DNA of 64,000 nt. Origin: Tetraselmis striata. Lineage: Eukaryota > Chlorophyta > Chlorodendrophyceae > Chlorodendrales > Chlorodendraceae. Below the pieces are notes generated by a model that was given only the letters and a program-made list of their open reading frames with translations, did no database searches and was not told where the DNA came from. This document shows, one piece after another, positions 22,699 through 33,238 of this stretch; the stretch's first letter is position 1, and every line of letters starts with the position of its first letter. The stretch covers positions 1-64,000 of the forward strand of contig VCJN01001302.1 in assembly GCA_006384855.1 (NCBI GenBank). Direction: 5' to 3'. The position numbers were made by a program, and so were the translations under genes.

Positions 22699-25600
22699 TT
22701 AGTTCGCGTCTCCGTTCTTCTGCTTCTCGAGCATCTCCTTCTTCCGCGCCCGCGCCATGGCCCGCAGCTTCTTGCGCTGCTTCCTCATGGCGTCCTGCAG
22801 CTCCGTGGTGAGGCGGTAGTCGTGCTCAACCGCCCACTGCATGTCCTCGCGGTTCAGGACCAGAGCCTTGACCTGCGGCCACGCCAGGGCCGGCAAGCTC
22901 AGCAACTGCACGTTGCCGCATGACGCGTGCCTACGAGTGAGCCAGCAGACCACTCCCGTACCACGTGAAGCCGGGCGCATTCGTGCGTAGGGGGATGGGG
23001 GGGGGGGCTCAAGCGGCCGACCTGTGTGACTGCGCGGACGCTGGCAGTGCGGCGCATGCCGACCCACGCCCTCCGCACCCGCATCAGGGTGGAAATGACG
23101 CCCAGTCCCTTCATGGCGGTGCCCATCCAGCCCTGCGCGCATGCCTGACCTCAGTGGGCGTCCTCGGCGGACATATGTGGACATCCATGCAGCTTTAGAC
23201 GGTATATGATGATGGCTAGCTACACTCCATCAAGCGTGGGGACCCCGCCCCCCCTTCCCCGGGGTGCCGACCTTTGGAGATGGCGGCATCGTCAAGTGGC
23301 TGGCGTCGCTCGGGGACGCGCAGGCGTAGCTGCTGGGCGGCCCAGAGCTGAGAGAGTCCAGGTCCGAGACATCCGACATGGAGCTCGCCATCGACATGGG
23401 GCCCAGATCCTCAAAGTTGCTCGACGGGATGGAGACCATCCTGGGGGACAGGGCGGGAATCAGGCCAACCGGGGATGCACTATGAGCACGCGGGCAGAGC
23501 GCGCAGGTAGGGTCGCGGCACGCGGCCGGCTACCTGTGCCCGCTGGGGGATGCGGGGGCAGCCACAGGGGCGTGCGCATCCATCATGATCTGGTGGATGT
23601 CCGCCGAGCCGATGGTGCGCAGCCGGTCGACGCCGCTCTGGCGGCCGTCGGTGCTGCCGCGCCGCTTGCTGTCCAGGCTTGACCGCGACGCCGACTCGGC
23701 AAAGTGCTGCGCCAGCTGCCCGGCGAAGTTGCCCTTGCGCAGAGTGCGAACCTGCGCGCAGAGGCACCACGGCCCAGGGTAAGCATGCATGCGGGACATT
23801 GCGCACGAGAGAGCCAAGCTGCAGCAGGGGGTCGATGCCGTCGTGGGATCCATGGCGCAGCGCCTTGGTACCTTGACCACGTCCTGGTACATGGACGGAT
23901 CCGCCCCGGGAGGCGCCGGGCAGTACTCCTCGGTCGGGTGCTTCGTTCGGACCACCTGTCGGGCAGCAGGGCGCGATCATCACCCAGCGGCGGGCACACA
24001 GCACCGTACGCTCCTGTGCGAGGCTTGCGGGGTGGCAGCGTTCACACAGAGCGGCGACCGCCGCGAGCGCTCACCTCCGCCTCGCCCGCCAAAATCATGT
24101 ACACGTGCTTGCCCCGCTCGCCCTCGACGCAGATCCAGTCACCCGGCTCGAAAATCGCCACGGGGAGGCGGCCGGGCGCGGAGTCCACCAGGTGGCTGAG
24201 CCGGACGTGCGCGTGGTGCAGCTCGCTCGCGGTTTGCATCTCCATTTCCCCCTGCACCCAGGCCGGTGCGTCAGGCAGGCAAGCAGCGACGACAGGTACG
24301 TGTCTCGGTACGTGGCAAATGCGGGTGGGGACGGTGACGCACAGTGAACCACGGGTGCTCGATCGCCTCCACGGCAGTGAGGCGCTTCTTGGGGTCCAGC
24401 TCCAGCAGGCCGCGGATCAGGTCCTTGGCCTGGGGGCTGATGGACTCCCACTTGGGGCCGCTCATCTGGATGTCTCCTTCGATGATGAGCTCGATGAGCT
24501 CGTCCTCGTCCTGCAGGAGTAGTAACCCGCAGCAGCCGACTCGGCAGATAGCAATGGCAAGCCGGCAGGCGGTCCCCTGCGGGCTGGTTATTCTGACAGA
24601 CGTGCGCGGCGGCTCACCTCGTGATCAAATGGAAAGTCGCCGCTCAGCAGCACATACATGGCCACACCCAGGCTCCAGATGTCGACCGCCTGCGTGTATG
24701 GATCCCCGTGGAGCAGCTCAGGGCTGCTGTACCACGGGGTGCCACACGTCTCCTCCATCTTCTCACGAGCCCTGGCCGCCTGCATGCGCAACAGCGGCAG
24801 GACTGGTGAGTGAAGGGATGCGCCTCAGGGCGGAGCGACCAGGCTGGCTAGCGGACAAGTGAATGCACAAAGCGGCCCCCCTCTAGGCGAGCTCACCTTG
24901 GCGAGGCCAAAGTCCACGATTGTCACCGAGCTGAGGTCGCCTGCCCGCGCCAGGACGAGATTCTCCAGCTTGAGGTCGCGGTGCGTGATTCCGGTTTCGT
25001 GCATGTAGGCGATGGCGTCAAACAGCGCGCCCATCACCGTCCGGGCATCGGACTCCGTGTACGACCCCGCCTCGCCGTCCTCCATGCCGTTCTTCTGGCC
25101 CACCTCCACGAGCGCGTCCATCAGCTCCGGCCCCTCCAGGAGCTGCATCACAATCAGGCACTGCCCGTCCTGGATGAAAAACTCTTGGGCGCGGACGATG
25201 TTGGGGTGGTTCAGCTGGCACATCAGGTGGAGCTCGTTGCTGATCTCGCGCAGCGTCATGCACTCGTCCTCGTCCTCATCCCCGTCACTGCCATCGCCGT
25301 TGCTGGGCTTTGCAGTTTCCGACTCGGTCGACAGCTGCATCACTTTGACGGCATACTCCTTGCCCGTCGCCTTGTGAACGCACTTCCGCACGATGGCATA
25401 GCCACCAGTCCCGAGGCTGGTCGTCATCACATAGTGCTCCTCAAACCGCTGCAGGTTGTGAGCGCGGCTGGCTGCATAGACCAGGCTACTGGTGTCCATG
25501 GCCGCCAGGTTGGGCGCCGACCCGCGGGATGACATGCCTTTGCGGGCCGATTTCTGTGGACACCCATCCTCCATTAGTTAAGATCACGCCCATCCATACT

Positions 25601-27844
25601 GAAATCCCAGGCAGGTGGGCAGGGCGCATGCGTGCGATGCGGCAGGTTATCGCATGTGACGGCTCACCCGGGCGCTGCTGGGAGGGCGCTGCTGCGAGAG
25701 CCCCGAGGGCTTGGAGCCGCTGGCGATCGGCGAGTGCCGCAGGCCGTTCCAAGCCGCGGTCTTCCTGCCAGACTGCGAGGATGTCCGCTGCTGGCCGGGG
25801 GTCCGCGACTGGAGGGTGGCCATTGGCGAGAGCCCTGCCCTGGCGGTTGAGTTGGAACTGGGGCCGTCGAGCCACATGAAGGAAACCAGGTCGGAGACGG
25901 AAGGAACCCTGCAGTGCGTCAAGCCGGGCACTAAGTACGGTGCGGCATTGCCCGTGTGGCTGGCCAAGACCTGCCAAAACAACACCGGGTACCAGGCAGG
26001 AGCGGGGAAAAGAAGCTGCGGGGACTGCAGACGTACCTGACGCCCATGCCAGACGCGGAGTTGAGGCTCCTGCGCAGCTCGCTGGTGCTGCCTTTACTCC
26101 TCGTGACTGGCTCCGTAGCAAAGGAGCTCCTGCGCCGGCAGTGCAGTCGGGGAAGCAGGTCATGGTTAGGTAGAAGGGGGGGGGGGGGGGGGGAGCTACC
26201 CATCCATGAGTATGTATGGATGGGTATGCCCCAATGGATGTATGCCTCTGCCGGTGGCACGCACTTGCTGTTCTTGCGGGAGGCGGCTGGGGATGGCTCG
26301 CCGTCGGAGCCGTTGTTGGACGAGTTGCCGCCCAGCGAGACGAGGTCCATCGCAGAGCCAAACAGGGACGCGGCCTTCTTGGTCACCTGGTTGACTAGGC
26401 CGGAAGCCGGGCTCAGGATGGAGGCGGCAGGCGTGCTGTGCTCCGCTGCGGAGCCCGGAGCGGCGCTCTGCGTGTCCCCATTGAGCGGGGGCTTGGGGGG
26501 CACCGCGAAGCCGGCGACCTGGCGCGCAGCCGCCAGCTGTTTGAAGCCACGCAGCGGCTCCGGGGTGCTTGACGGATGGTCGGCTCTCTCGGGCTTCTGC
26601 AGGGGCGTCTGAGGACATGTCGGGCGCTCGATCGAAAACTCCGGGTTGATGTCGAGGTCCTCCTGCGCCTGGGCTGCAAACTGCTCGGCGGCCTTCTGCT
26701 GCAGAGGGGTGAGGCTGCTCGATGGGCTGGCGATGGGCGACAGGCCCTGCGAGGACGGCCTGTGGAACATGAAGTCAAAGCGGTCCGCTTCCTTCACCGT
26801 CTCCTGCGGAAGCTGGCCCACACCGGCCAAGCTCTTTTCCTTCACCTCCACGTCGGCCACGTCCCCGGCACGGGGGCTCTCCACTGCTGATGTGATGGCC
26901 TGACAAGGGAGGAGCACAGGGCGGAATCAAGCGGCGCGCTCGCGGGACAGGCAAACACAGCCGGCATGCCTGCCTTGCCATGGGCGGACCGTGAGCCAGA
27001 GCCATGCGCTCACCTTCAGCTTGATGGGCGACAGGAGGGGGTGCGCGTCCGGGGGCGTGGTGCCCATCCCCACGGCACTGCTCAGCTTTGGCTGCGATGC
27101 GGCACAGGCAGGGGTGAGTTGCTGCCAGGCAAGGGAAGAACGGCACGAAGCGGCTCGGCGTGGCAACAGGGTTGAGGCATCGGCACGTTGGATGCCGACG
27201 ACGGTAAATACTCACCCAGCGCGGGGACATCGGGAGACTCTTGCCCCCGATGTTGCTGGTCGGGGTGCCTGGGCCGGAGTCACCAGCTCCCCGCTGCGCC
27301 TGTGCGGCATGTCCGGCGCAAAGTCAGGCGCACCTCATCGCAGGGGAATCCCGACATCATGCCATGCATCGCCTGGATCATACATGGCCTCATGCAGGTG
27401 GGTCAGCATACCAGCGAGGCTCCCGGCGAGGCGGGAGCACAGAAGTGGTTGGCATCGCAGGCGGCGCTGATGTAGCAGGCCTTGTCAGCTTGCTTGCTCC
27501 CGGGGGGGACTTCAGCGTTGCCATCAAAGACGACGTTTATGGAGAGACCCTGCGGGAGCTGGCAGGTCTCACTCCATGGCAGCGTGGGGGGGGGGGGAGG
27601 AACCACAGCACTAGCGAGGTGTGGTGTTTCTGAGAAGCGGGAAGGAAGGGGGTAGGCTCCGACAGTCAGACATATTTCACAGGCGCTACCGAACAAGGAG
27701 TAGGAAAGAGCGCGCGCGGGGGCCGCGGGGGGGGGGAGGTTCCAGTGCGCTTGATATGGCAGTTACCTGCTTCACAGGCGCGAGCTCTCCCGGTTCAGGT
27801 TCCATGTGGAACTGGTATCCTCCATCGTGTTCTTCCTCGAACAT
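22699..27844 (-). CDS. CAMK-like Ser/Thr kinase with C-terminal cyclic-nucleotide-binding-like domain
   Basis: Sixteen minus-strand exons join in phase: 27844-27767, 27549-27412, 27299-27216, 27091-27014, 26899-26265, 26129-26037, 25908-25668, 25553-24897, 24779-24618, 24510-24343, 24251-24075, 23955-23872, 23751-23534, 23440-23272, 23132-23022 and 22872-22699, giving about 1,088 residues. Residues 1-450 are mostly Ser/Pro/Ala-rich and disordered. The kinase domain (about 490-778) has the Gly-loop GTGGYAIV, AVK (Lys519), HRDLKLEN, DFGLAK, the activation-segment end GTPWYSSPE and DIWSLGV. These match the CAMK group, with an acidic insert before helix C. Residues about 785-885 (IFEPGDWICVEGERGKHVYM) match a CNB fold, but the phosphate-binding cassette reads NFAGQLAQHF where FGE-L-A-L would be expected. 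The last exon is a basic, coiled-coil-prone tail (MRKQRKKLRAMARARKKEML). The start at 27,844 is the first Met in the first phased exon, and an upstream exon cannot be excluded. The last acceptor could instead be at 22,905, adding 11 residues. Confidence 0.8.
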
Positions 27845-27847
27845 ACT

Positions 27848-28861
27848 CTGGGCAGGGCGCCAAGCGGTGCGGGTCGCCGCTCGAATTGGCCGTACGCAGG
27901 TGGGTGGGAACGCCAGAGGCTCCTGTGCTGTGCCCCGGCGAAGATGGGTCCTGTGTGTACTGATATATATATTTCGCGATACCGGTGGCAGACGAGCCGG
28001 AAGGGGCCGGGCCTGGGGGGCAAGATAGCAGACGGTGTCGGCGCCTCGGCGTGCGTGGGGTTTCGATACTGTTGCGTGCTGGTTCAGCCGGGCCGCGTCT
28101 GGTAGGTGCACACGGTCTCTATCTCTCCCTCCCGTGAGGGTGCCGCTCACAGGAGGGCGGCCCGCGCAGCCATCGCGGTGATTTGGCCCGTCCTGCTCGT
28201 GGAGAGCGGCGGTCCGTCGACCTACCAAAACGCGCTGCGGGGTGGCTAGCGATACGCTTCTCCTCAGGCCCGTGGCCAGGCTTCGGAGATGCTCTCTCTC
28301 TCTCTCTCTCCGCCGATCGGGGTCGTGCACTTACACCTTGGGCGATTACCGTGCACGTTGAGACTTGCCTACTTGGAAGTATCAGCGGCGCTACAGGGTA
28401 CTTACTGGTACTGATGGTAGTGGCTATAGTAGGCGAGGGATCGCCACGCCGGCCCCCGCTGCTGCTGGGCTGGTGCGCACTGGTGCAGGTCCGTCGTCAG
28501 CACCAGCCCAGCTCGCGCGTCCCACGTGGATGGGCCGGGGTCCTTCTACCGCTGTGTTATCGTCGAAGACTCGGGATAATTTCCCTGACCCTGATGCAGG
28601 ATGACTACAACAACCGTATGTGTGATGATGAATTGATGATGGTATGATGACGCAACTGCTGCGCGCGCCGTCCCGGCCTGAGCCTGACTTGCTCGGCAGG
28701 TGCGCTGAGGCCTGGCTGGGCGGGTGCAGTCATTATTTCTTCCTGCGAGCGAGTATTTAGATAGTGGCCTTCTGCTGCTGGCTCATGTAATTTAGATAGT
28801 CGCTACGCACATGCATAGTCCGTATGAGGCGGGTATGATTTAATTTTATGTTGTAGACCCG

Positions 28862-28900
<39 letters not shown>

Positions 28901-29712
28901 TACCCCCCCCCCCACCCCTCTGTTTCCAACCCCCCTCTACTTTATTTTATATTGATCTCACAGTACTTAGTATAACATGCCCAAAGTTGCATAATAACTA
29001 CCACTGACATGACTTGTATTTTTTTGTTTCAATGCATGGCTGTAGTGTAGAGAAGGCTGTTCCCTAGCATAAAATGGAGAGGGGGTGGGGCACTTTTTGG
29101 AACCATCACCATATTACGGTCAGCATCAGGGCTACCCAACCATACGGTGGCCCTATCCACCCCTCCATGTAGTGCGATGACGATGTTGCTAAGCTGCGGT
29201 ATATATGGCAATGCTATGTGTTGCTTCTCGTCTCACCGCGCTGATATGCCATGCTGCGCAATGTTGCCTGCCCATCAAGTTCTCGCATCTTCTCAGCACA
29301 ATCGGCCTTGCCGCCCCTCACGAGCACATGATAGCCGGCAGCACGTTGACAGGTTTAATTTGCATAAAGGCAAAACAATGGTGTAGACAGTCTGTAACAC
29401 CTAATCTACTATGAGCCCTTCGTCAAGCGTGGCCAGCAAGCGCCGTCCAAGCAAGGATATGCCTAGCATGGATGATATTAACGGCGGCGGCGGTGCGGGG
29501 CTGAGTTCCCGCCATGCACCGCTCCCAGCCGCCGAGAACTGCTTAAGTACGTGAACATAAAGTTGAGGCCACTTACAAAGTGACCCCCCCCTATGTTTCT
29601 CCCTCTATGAGTACTAAAACATAAAATTAAATCGAACCGGCCATGTTATGTTAATGTAGTCGCTAGATAGGTAATAGCGACTTTTGTTTAAGATGCTTCC
29701 ACACACACGCAC

Positions 29713-29754
<42 letters not shown>

Positions 29755-29764
29755 CGGCTACAAA
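27848..29764. other. no gene recognised; long C-run and CA/CT microsatellites
   Basis: The left end must contain the kinase promoter on the minus strand. A (CT)n tract lies at about 28,291-28,310, a nearly pure C-run of about 35 nt at 28,862-28,897 (with further C-rich DNA to 28,920), and (CA)n at about 29,701-29,752. I found no convincing coding region. Confidence 0.4.
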
Positions 29765-32390
29765 ATACAGTACCCTCTCCCACAAAAGTCTAGCACGACA
29801 CGAATCTGCTGCATGCCGGCGCATTGCGGCGCACTAGGATTATATGGCCAAAACCACGTGTAGTCTTTTACTTATACCGAAGCTTAGCTTCCACTACCTT
29901 GTTTCAGCGCACCCCTCGAAACGTCGCGGTAATGCATCATTTTATGCTTTGCTCTTTTTCCGCTCACAATAGTAGAAAAATGCCCTTTTCCAACAGAAAT
30001 TTGCACAATGCGAGTGCACGCGTTTCGGCTCTATGGGGTTGCGTATGCCCCCAATCTTTTACGCACGGATAATATGATAGTAAATAATGAAAATTTGTGG
30101 GAGTGTCGTGCCATTTGGGTGATGACGTGGCATCGCAGATGTGCACGCGCCACTACCCCTACAGTCTTGCCAATGCTCAAATGGGCCTAAAATTGTAGTC
30201 CATTGGTAGCATACACGCGACGCGCTATATATATGGCCCTAGCTTGGATAGTTGATATGGGCTATGTGGATAGCCCATATCAACTTCCTTCCGATGCACT
30301 ACTGCCACGACGCAACGCGGGAGGTGTGGGGGGGGGGGGGGGGGGGGGGCGGAGATCGGCATTGTGCCAAAGCACCGATTACTGCGAAATCGCAGAAATT
30401 TCAACGCATTGCGAGCAAAAAATGTTTGCTAATTTGATGGGAAAACGCTCTAATAAAGAGTTGTTTGTTTACTTGAGACCTATAGTGGGCTCGAGTCTGA
30501 GGCACTAAGGGTTGCACCCAAGTTCCCGTTACGGGGCCTACAATCGGGCTCCAAAGTTTGAAAACATGTTTTGGGTCTCACAGACCCCTGAAACGTTAGA
30601 AATGGCAATTCTGAGCGCAAAAATCCGGGCAATATAGTCTTATGCCTATTGAAAGCACTTTTACCACGCGCTTATTAACGCGACCTCGTCGTACGCCTCA
30701 ATCCGACACCGTTCCACAAAGATATGCTTCTTGGCACACCTCCCAAAACTGAAATTGCAGCATTTTCCCCGCCACTGACGGCGCGTTCAGATTAATGTAC
30801 CCTCTCGCGCAGAGACTACTCATTGTTACTCAATTTTAACACGGGGTGGTAGTCGCATGACACCACTATGACACCACTATGTAAACCGCACATGTACTTG
30901 CCAAAACCGCTATTTTATACATAGCTACCGATACATGCTCCAAATCCGCCTACAATGCGAAGAATGGGGCATTGTTGCACCTGTTCTACCACTTAATCAC
31001 ACACATATCCGCATCAAAATACCCAACTACATTAACCAACTGTTTTTACTTGCCATCGGGGAAGGGCGGCCCGCCCCCGACCGCCAACCCGGGTAGGGGT
31101 CCGCTAATCAAAGCGCATACGGTGGGGCCCCGAAGCGATAGGTCACGTGGCTATGTTGCAGTACATTACGTATACTATCCCACAGAGTTTAGAAATACAC
31201 GAATCTGCATGTGGGCGAATCGCTGCGAACAAGCGTGTAACCAAACCACGTATAGTTTGTAACTTATACCGAAGATTGTCATCCATTACCTTGGTTGCAG
31301 CGCACCCTCCAAAACGTCGCGCTGATGCATCATTTTCTGTAATGCTTCCGCTCACAACGGAAAAGTGCCGCTTTTTAGCAGAAAGTTGCCTATTGCGATT
31401 TCACGTGTTTCAGCTTCATGGGGTTGCGCATTCCCCCAAACTTTTACGCACGGATAATATGATAGTAATTGAATGAATTGTGGGAGTGTCGTGCTATTTG
31501 GGTGATGACGTGGCATCGCAGCCGTGCACTTAGTCCCCGCCACTACCGCTACAGTTTTATCAATGCTCCGGACTTTCCGAAGGGCCTAAAATTGCAGTCC
31601 GTTGGTAGCATAACACGCGATGCGCTAGATGGCCCAAGCTTCACCATGTGGATAGCCCATCTCAAAGTCCTCCCGATGCACTACTGCCACGACGCAACGC
31701 GGGAGTTGTGGGAGGAAAGATAGGCATTGTGCCAAAGCACCAATTACTGCGAAATCGCGGAAATTTATACGCATTGCGAGCAAAAAAATGCCTGCTAATT
31801 TTGGGAAACGCTATAATGAAGAGTTCTTTGTTTACTTGATACCTTGAGTGGGCTCGAGTCTGAGGCACTGTGGGTTGCACCTAGGTGCCCGTTACGGGGC
31901 CTATCATTGGGCTCCAAAGTTTGAAAATATTGTGTTTTTGGGCTCGCAGACCCCTTAAACGGTAGCAAAAATGGCGGCAATTCTGAGCGCAAAAATCCGA
32001 GCTTTCCTAGTCCTCTGACATACATGACAATGCTGTTGTCACACGTTTTCCAACCCGACCTCGTACGTCTCGACCCGACACCGTTTCACGAAGATGTGCC
32101 TCTTGGGACACCTTCCAAAACTGCCATTGCATAATTTTTTTTCCAATGCTGACGGCGTTCAGATTAATGCGCCATTTCGCGCAGAGACTCATTTACTCAA
32201 TAAAAACACGGGGTGGTCGAATGATACCGCTATTTCGGCGAATTTTGGAAGAAAATCGCACCTATACTAGCCGATAACCGTTACTAATTTGCTCCGAACC
32301 TGCTTGCAATGCTAAAAATGGGCAATGTTGCCGCCTTTCTACCGCTTTATCACACACATCTCCGCGCCAAAATAACCAATTTAAGACGAT
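29765..32390. repeat. tandem dimer, unit about 1.36-1.39 kb, diverged
   Basis: Unit 1 (about 29,765-31,030) and unit 2 (about 31,160-32,390) share ordered landmarks: ACTTATACCGAAG (29,871; 31,263), GATGCATCATTTT, TTTTACGCACGGATAATATG (30,056; 31,441), CCTAAAATTG and TGGGCTCGAGTCTGAGGCAC (30,487; 31,848), ending near ATCACACACAT. Identity is clearly lower than in the 6-7.6 kb dimer, with indels, so this is older. No domain-bearing ORF is present. Confidence 0.75.
30251..30284. repeat. perfect 15-bp inverted repeat (hairpin)
   Basis: GTTGATATGGGCTAT at 30,251-30,265 is followed by the loop GTGG and then by its exact reverse complement at 30,270-30,284. The corresponding part of repeat unit 2 (about 31,640-31,665) keeps only the right-arm-like sequence. 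Confidence 0.8.
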
Positions 32391-33238
32391 GCACCCAGTG
32401 GCTATTGAGTGTACCTAGGGTTGGTTGAGTGTCATCCACTAATATTGCCGTATACCCGCGCAATAGTGAATTCCCGCGTGTTGTGTGATTTGGGGGGTAA
32501 GACTTGTGTGTGTGTGTGGGGGGGGGGGGGGAGGGGGGGGGCTGTACTAAATGGCAGCTTATCAGAATGTATATATATATATATGTAATTACTCGTCGTC
32601 GTAAGTTCATATCGCAATACGTGCAGTAGCGCTATATAACATAACATGTAGTTGTATATGTCGGCGGTAAAGCGACAAATTTTCGATTTTTTTCTATGTG
32701 GTCTGCAAGTCTGCTGCTGGATATGTCGAATGCGGCGCGTCATCCGCACGGGGGCACTGTAGCGTTCACATACTTGTATATTATGTATATGCAATGCTGA
32801 TTGGGCATGTCATACTGATGTTTACATGATATGAGCGGCTGCCAGCAGTCAGTAGCACGTCGTAATAATCTCAAGAGACAAAAGCAAATCTATCCATTGC
32901 GATACTTTATTGATAGAGCAATATGGTGCAACATATTATAGTTGTATATTGTCTATGTTGTCAATAACTCGGCAAAATTGTTTATGGCGAAAACTGCAAC
33001 AGTGCGCTGCGTCACGGCGCATCTAGAGCTTGTGTTGGCCGTCTGGCCCTGAAGTCAAAGCACGGGGAGGTGTTGCTTTGAGATTCTTGCGCTGGCTGCA
33101 CGCCGACGCGCTCAACTTCTGCCCGCAGCTGGTAGACTTTCTTGCTGGGTGAGTGCCGACCAAAGCGCTGCCCATCCTCGTGGCATGGCCAGCAAGCTTG
33201 CTTCAATCGTGCAGCCGGCACGACGCCGCATGGGGGTG
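32391..33238. other. no gene recognised; downstream of copy B
   Basis: The stretch contains a (GT)n/G-run at about 32,505-32,541 and an (AT)n tract near 32,570-32,584. It serves as the 3' flank of copy B (minus strand). Confidence 0.4.

Noticed and set aside
25486..26361. 291-residue minus-strand ORF in another frame
   Set aside because: It crosses several kinase exon/intron boundaries in the wrong frame; the spliced model explains the region better.
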